IMG/VR virus record: IMGVR_UViG_3300010370_003901
Location: 1-25,005 of that record
Direction: 5' to 3' (one strand)
Origin: a virus
Length of the DNA stretch: 25,005 bases
The stretch's first letter is position 1. Each line of letters opens with the position of its first letter. A program made the position numbers and the translations under genes. Positions 22,391 through 25,005 of this stretch are shown here, in pieces. The notes under the pieces were generated by a model, which made no database searches, was not told the origin of the DNA, and saw only the letters and a list, made by a program, of their open reading frames with translations.

Positions 22391-22599
22391 GTGCTAATAT
22401 GCTTGGGCAATTTAATGTTGCCCTTCAAGAATTGGTTGAGAGTGGTGCCTGGGATCGAGATGTAGAACTAGAAGTCAAGATCGCTGGTACTCTTAAAAAC
22501 GATAAGTTTATCGTAATTAAACCTATCAAAGAAAAACTGGTTTGTAATCCAAATCCAGATCTTAAACAAAAACATTCTTATCAAGGAGAAAAAAAATGA
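22387..22599 (+). CDS. small protein of unknown function next to ferredoxin
   Basis: This 70-residue soluble protein reads as an amphipathic helix ([18 protein letters not shown]), then a beta-rich middle ([21 protein letters not shown]) and a basic, polar tail. I recognise no family. The GTG at 22387 overlaps the ferredoxin stop (GTGA); an ATG at 22399 is an alternative that removes four residues. Its stop overlaps the next hli start, and a strong Shine-Dalgarno sequence for that gene (AAGGAG, 22583-22588) lies within its last codons. Its tight link to petF suggests a redox or photosynthetic helper, but this is only context. Confidence 0.65.
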   Translation: MSANMLGQFNVALQELVESGAWDRDVELEVKIAGTLKNDKFIVIKPIKEKLVCNPNPDLKQKHSYQGEKK

Positions 22600-22703
22600 A
22601 CGAACGCGCAGAACGTATTAATGGATGGGCAGCAATGATTGGTATTGTTGCCGCAATGGGTAGCTATGCTGCCACTGGTCAAATTATTCCTGGTATTTGG
22701 TGA
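22596..22703 (+). CDS. hli: very short high-light-inducible protein
   Basis: This 35-residue protein reads [20 protein letters not shown] at its start and is almost only the Hli membrane helix. The consensus AExxNGRxAMxG appears as AERINGWAAMIG, with Arg replaced by Trp at the position that forms an intramolecular salt bridge and helps bind chlorophyll in the family. A strong Shine-Dalgarno AAGGAG lies at 22583-22588, seven bases before the ATG. It is encoded between an unknown gene and peroxiredoxin. It might act in a heterodimer with the full-length Hli at 21791; this is an inference. Confidence 0.85.
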   Translation: MNERAERINGWAAMIGIVAAMGSYAATGQIIPGIW

Positions 22704-22740
22704 TTATGCTTCGCAATATTATTCGACGTAAAAAAACTAC

Positions 22741-22745
22741 GGAGG
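22741..22745 (+). promoter_or_regulatory. Shine-Dalgarno site fixing the peroxiredoxin start
   Basis: GGAGG at 22741-22745 lies five bases before the ATG at 22751. No comparable site precedes the alternative upstream ATG at 22706. This favours the shorter 175-residue peroxiredoxin. Confidence 0.65.
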
Positions 22746-22750
22746 TTCCT

Positions 22751-23278
22751 ATGCGTAAAGAAGGATATCAAGTTCCTCAGGTGGAATTTGTGTTCAGGGA
22801 GTCTGGCGAATTTGTAAATCGTACATCTTCGGAACTTTTCGATGGAAAGCGTGTTGTCATTTTTAGTTTGCCTGGTGCTTTCACTCCTACTTGCAGTGCC
22901 TATCAGCTACCTGGATTCGAAGAGAAATATGACGACTTTATTGGTCTCGGCATCGACGCTATTTACTGCATCTCTGTTAATGATGGGTTTGTGATGAATG
23001 CCTGGGCACAAGATCAAAACATCGAAAAAATTACCTTAGTACCCGATGGAAATGCTTACTTCACCCGCTCTATGGGTTATTTGGTCAACAAGTCTAACCT
23101 TGGTTTCGGTCTTCGTTCTTGGCGTTATGCTGCTGTGGTGGACAACGGAATCATCGAAAAACTATTCGTTGAAGAAGGTTTACGTGACAACGCAGACACA
23201 GACCCCTACGAGGTATCAACACCCGAGGCAGTACTAGAATACGTTGCATCCAAAGTTAAAGTTGGAGCAACAGTCTGA
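22751..23278 (+). CDS. type II (Prx5-like) peroxiredoxin
   Basis: This enzyme reduces hydrogen peroxide and alkyl hydroperoxides by a reactive cysteine. The 175-residue form has PGAFTPTCSAYQLPGF (41-56) with the peroxidatic Cys48, and a second Cys at 73 (YCISVND), 25 residues later, the spacing seen in plant type II peroxiredoxins. WAQDQ, TLVPDGNAYFTRSMG and GFGLRSWRYAAVVDNG follow the family pattern. The start at 22751 is chosen for its GGAGG site; 22706 would add a basic 15-residue extension. It ends the photosynthesis cassette, just before a terminator. It would protect the infected cell from oxidative stress under light, using thioredoxin or glutaredoxin from the host or phage. Confidence 0.9.
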   Translation: MRKEGYQVPQVEFVFRESGEFVNRTSSELFDGKRVVIFSLPGAFTPTCSAYQLPGFEEKYDDFIGLGIDAIYCISVNDGFVMNAWAQDQNIEKITLVPDGNAYFTRSMGYLVNKSNLGFGLRSWRYAAVVDNGIIEKLFVEEGLRDNADTDPYEVSTPEAVLEYVASKVKVGATV

Positions 23279-23296
23279 TTAATTAAAAAAATTTTC

Positions 23297-23321
23297 AACT
23301 ACCCGAAAGGGTAGTTTTTTT
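23297..23321 (+). terminator. intrinsic terminator after peroxiredoxin
   Basis: AACTACCC (23297-23304) pairs with GGGTAGTT (23309-23316) around a GAAA tetraloop, and a run of T follows to 23321. It closes the hli-petF-hli-peroxiredoxin transcript. Confidence 0.92.
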
Positions 23322-23331
23322 ATGTCATGAT

Positions 23332-23338
23332 CTAAATA
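23332..23338 (+). promoter_or_regulatory. late-promoter-like motif (CTAAATA)
   Basis: CTAAATA lies just after the terminator and before the small membrane protein gene. The same heptamer lies at 593-599. It resembles the T4-type late core and would serve the following genes, one of which looks like a virion protein. The call is tentative. Confidence 0.45.
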
Positions 23339-23399
23339 ATTTGTAATCTCCATTACGGGACGAATGACAACTAGTAAATCTAGTAAAAAGGAAACTTGT

Positions 23400-23621
23400 A
23401 TGAATACTGTTATTCGTGTTGCTATTCTTGGTTGGGCTGCTGCTTTACTAACTGCAAGTTATGCTGGTGCTCTATCTAAGATGGACCCAACTTTCATTGC
23501 TACTGTTTTTACAGCTTCTGCTGCTACCTTTGGTATTAATACTATGAAGAAAGGTGATGATGAATCTAGCACTAGCAAGAAAAAACCAGAGGAACCTGAT
23601 ACTGATAAAGAAGTATCATAG
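23400..23621 (+). CDS. small two-helix membrane protein, function unknown
   Basis: This is a 73-residue protein. The first hydrophobic helix is about residues 3-25 (VIRVAILGWAAALLTASYAGAL) and a weaker second one about 31-45 (TFIATVFTASAATFGI). A highly charged tail follows (KKGDDESSTSKKKPEEPDTDKEVS). The form recalls small holins, but many other membrane proteins look the same. The ATG at 23400 is preferred because AAGGAA lies just upstream with good spacing; the upstream ATG at 23364 would add a basic, Ser-rich 12 residues. It is behind a late-promoter-like motif and ahead of a probable structural protein by nine bases. Confidence 0.65.
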   Translation: MNTVIRVAILGWAAALLTASYAGALSKMDPTFIATVFTASAATFGINTMKKGDDESSTSKKKPEEPDTDKEVS

Positions 23622-23630
23622 TAAGTTCTT

Positions 23631-24497
23631 ATGCCAAATATACCTGATATTGGACTGGGAAATGCCAATATTATTGCCAATATAGAAACTAATGCCAATG
23701 GGATACCCAAAATTGGCATTCAGGGTCCTAGTGTCATACCAGCAATTGAACCACCAATCATAAGGGAAACCCAGGCACCAGTGGTTCGTGGTTTGGCACT
23801 ACCTGTATTTGATAATCCAGATCCATCTTTTAAATATCCAGTTGTTGATGTTCCTACACAGGAAGAGTTTGATGCTGCTGTAAGGGCAGAACGTGAGAAG
23901 CAGGCAGCGGAGGAGGCACAGAAAACCAGAGGATTACCAGACTCTACCCCTGCTCCTCAACTGCCCCCAGCAGTTCAAACCCCTCCACCTGAACCTATTA
24001 TTGAAGTTCCACCAACAACTAAACAACCTACATTTACAATCAATGGAATCGATATTAATCTTCCTGATCCTTCTGTTGTTGCTACGGCTGGTTCTATCGC
24101 CGTAGTGACTACTGCTGCTACAATGGTTGCTACAACAGCATTTAATACAATTAAGAATGCTGCTGAACCACTCATTAAAGAGGCAACAAAAAGAAAATTT
24201 AAAATTAAAATTAAACAAGTTAAACCTGTTTTACATTATGTTTTGGCAGAAAGTGGTCATATTGATATCTTCGAATACTCTGCTGACGGAACTAGACTCG
24301 TAGAACAGGTTGATAATGTTGAGCAATATATTAGAGACCAGGTAGAAATCAATTCTCTCTATGAAATTGACAATAAAATCATTATTGACGATGTAATATT
24401 GGATAAGTTTACAAAAGAAGGGCAAGCAAGGTTCAAGTCCTTGTTTGCCCCAGCTAAAAAGATTGCTAAAAAATTGAGTGCTAGACTATCCTTTTAA
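23631..24497 (+). CDS. proline-rich protein with central hydrophobic segment, probably virion-associated
   Basis: This is a 288-residue protein. Residues 1-60 are repeats of Asn, Ile, Ala and Gly (GNANIIANIETNANGIPKIG). Residues 80-100 are a charged helix. Residues 105-135 are very Pro-rich (TPAPQLPPAVQTPPPEPIIE). Residues 150-175 form an Ala/Thr/Val-rich possible membrane helix (SVVATAGSIAVVTTAATMVATT). The C-terminal 100 residues are basic then beta-rich. The layout resembles uncharacterised cyanophage structural proteins, but I cannot name it. It follows the small membrane protein behind a late-promoter-like motif. Its stop overlaps by three bases the stop of the convergent minus-strand gene. 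Confidence 0.7.
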   Translation: MPNIPDIGLGNANIIANIETNANGIPKIGIQGPSVIPAIEPPIIRETQAPVVRGLALPVFDNPDPSFKYPVVDVPTQEEFDAAVRAEREKQAAEEAQKTRGLPDSTPAPQLPPAVQTPPPEPIIEVPPTTKQPTFTINGIDINLPDPSVVATAGSIAVVTTAATMVATTAFNTIKNAAEPLIKEATKRKFKIKIKQVKPVLHYVLAESGHIDIFEYSADGTRLVEQVDNVEQYIRDQVEINSLYEIDNKIIIDDVILDKFTKEGQARFKSLFAPAKKIAKKLSARLSF

Positions 24498-25005
24498 TTT
24501 TTAATTTCAGGATTTGCAGCAGCTTGTTTTACTGAGGGATATCTTACAACAACATCAGCGCAGATCTTTGCATAAGGACTTTCTGGATGGAAACTAATTC
24601 CATTCTTAATTGCTTCACCACACTTTAATAATCTAACTAACTCAAAATCAAGACGTGCTTTGTCTGCTTCTGCTTTTTGTCTTTCAATCTCAACCTTTGC
24701 TCTTGCTTTACACAATTCCATCAGTCCACCGTCTAATGGAATGTTAAAACCAGCAGAGATTCCATAGTTTCCATTGCTAGATCTAAAAGTCTCTGGGTCT
24801 TCGCTGCTGTTATTGCTTCCTAATGCGAATGGTGAGACGCTGAATGTTGCTCCTTGACAACTAACTCCCGATCCGTATGTATTAACTGCATATGGTCCTT
24901 GTAATACTTGTACTGCTTGATTAGTAACATTGCCAGTGGCAGAGGCGCTAGGGCCAGCAATGTTAGTATTAGAAGGAGCGGGAGCACTTTGCGCGAAAAC
25001 TGGTA
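24494..25005 (-). CDS. secreted or surface protein, partial, runs off right end
   Basis: The minus-strand frame ending at 24494 stays open to the end of the window, giving 170 residues of a longer protein; the start is outside. The first visible residues, PVFAQSAPAPSN, look like the end of a signal peptide with an Ala-x-Ala-type cleavage site, followed by a Ser/Gly/Asn-rich section (GPSASATGNVTNQAVQVLQG) and a glycine-rich segment (GNYGISAGFNIPLDGGL). A charged helix then follows (ARAKVEIERQKAEADKARLD), and finally a Cys-containing tail. A shorter reading from an internal Met at 24719-24721 would miss this whole N-terminal part. It is the only minus-strand gene. Its function is not known; an exported or virion-surface protein is plausible. 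Confidence 0.75.
   Translation of the reverse strand, partial: PVFAQSAPAPSNTNIAGPSASATGNVTNQAVQVLQGPYAVNTYGSGVSCQGATFSVSPFALGSNNSSEDPETFRSSNGNYGISAGFNIPLDGGLMELCKARAKVEIERQKAEADKARLDFELVRLLKCGEAIKNGISFHPESPYAKICADVVVRYPSVKQAAANPEIKN

Noticed and set aside
23893-24218. Alternative frames on both strands across the proline-rich region of the 23631 gene
   Set aside because: They arise from repetitive Pro/Gln/Thr codons; only the 288-residue frame has a reasonable start and a layout like a real protein.
1-25005. CRISPR arrays, insertion sequences, integrase or attachment sites
   Set aside because: No regularly spaced repeats, transposase or integrase motifs, or terminal inverted repeats were seen; apart from the hairpin pair at 853 and 1229, no long direct repeats were noticed by eye.

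Overview
The window looks like part of a T4-like cyanophage genome (a myovirus of marine Synechococcus or Prochlorococcus). The reasons are the AT-rich, densely packed, almost entirely plus-strand layout, a lone tRNA gene, two high-light-inducible (hli) genes, a plant-type 2Fe-2S ferredoxin, a type II peroxiredoxin, and many tiny genes of unknown function. No core T4 replication or virion gene is present to prove it, so the assignment is an inference from this gene mix.

Layout. (1) 1-1260: a tRNA with anticodon CAT, a sigma70-like promoter, four small genes of unknown function and two copies of a hairpin element. (2) 1280-1314: an intrinsic terminator with a sigma70-like promoter overlapping it. 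This marks the left edge of the main feature. (3) 1334-21722: about 20.4 kb of uninterrupted carbohydrate biosynthesis, 22 genes, most joined by ATGA or TAATG start-stop overlaps. (4) 21736-23321: a photosynthesis/redox cassette with its own strong promoter (hli, a 28-residue membrane peptide, ferredoxin, an unknown gene, a 35-residue hli, peroxiredoxin) and a terminator. (5) 23332-25005: a late-promoter-like motif, a small membrane protein, a proline-rich probable virion protein and, convergent on the minus strand, a partial gene that runs off the right end.

The sugar island has several modules. RmlB and RmlC plus a third short-chain dehydrogenase point to a dTDP-6-deoxysugar. GDP-mannose 3,5-epimerase is followed directly by a GT11 (alpha-1,2-fucosyltransferase family), an FkbM methyltransferase and a GT6 (the ABO blood-group transferase family). 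An aminoglycoside-phosphotransferase-fold kinase overlaps a nucleotidyltransferase-HAD phosphatase fusion. A GHMP kinase (HddA-like), a guanylyltransferase (HddC-like) and a GDP-mannose dehydratase/reductase-like enzyme form a GDP-D,D-heptose or 6-deoxyheptose module. Around these are further glycosyltransferases (GT25, two tandem GT4-like, GT8-like and other GT-A/GT-B types) and methyltransferases (sugar C-methyltransferase, MycE-like, a second FkbM).

No flippase, polymerase, ABC exporter, ligase or signal peptide occurs within the island. The glycan is therefore either exported by host machinery or, speculatively, built in the cytoplasm on phage virion proteins. Five sigma70-like promoters, all with exactly 17-bp spacers, were found at the start of the small-gene block, at the left edge of the island, at two points inside it and before the photosynthesis cassette.
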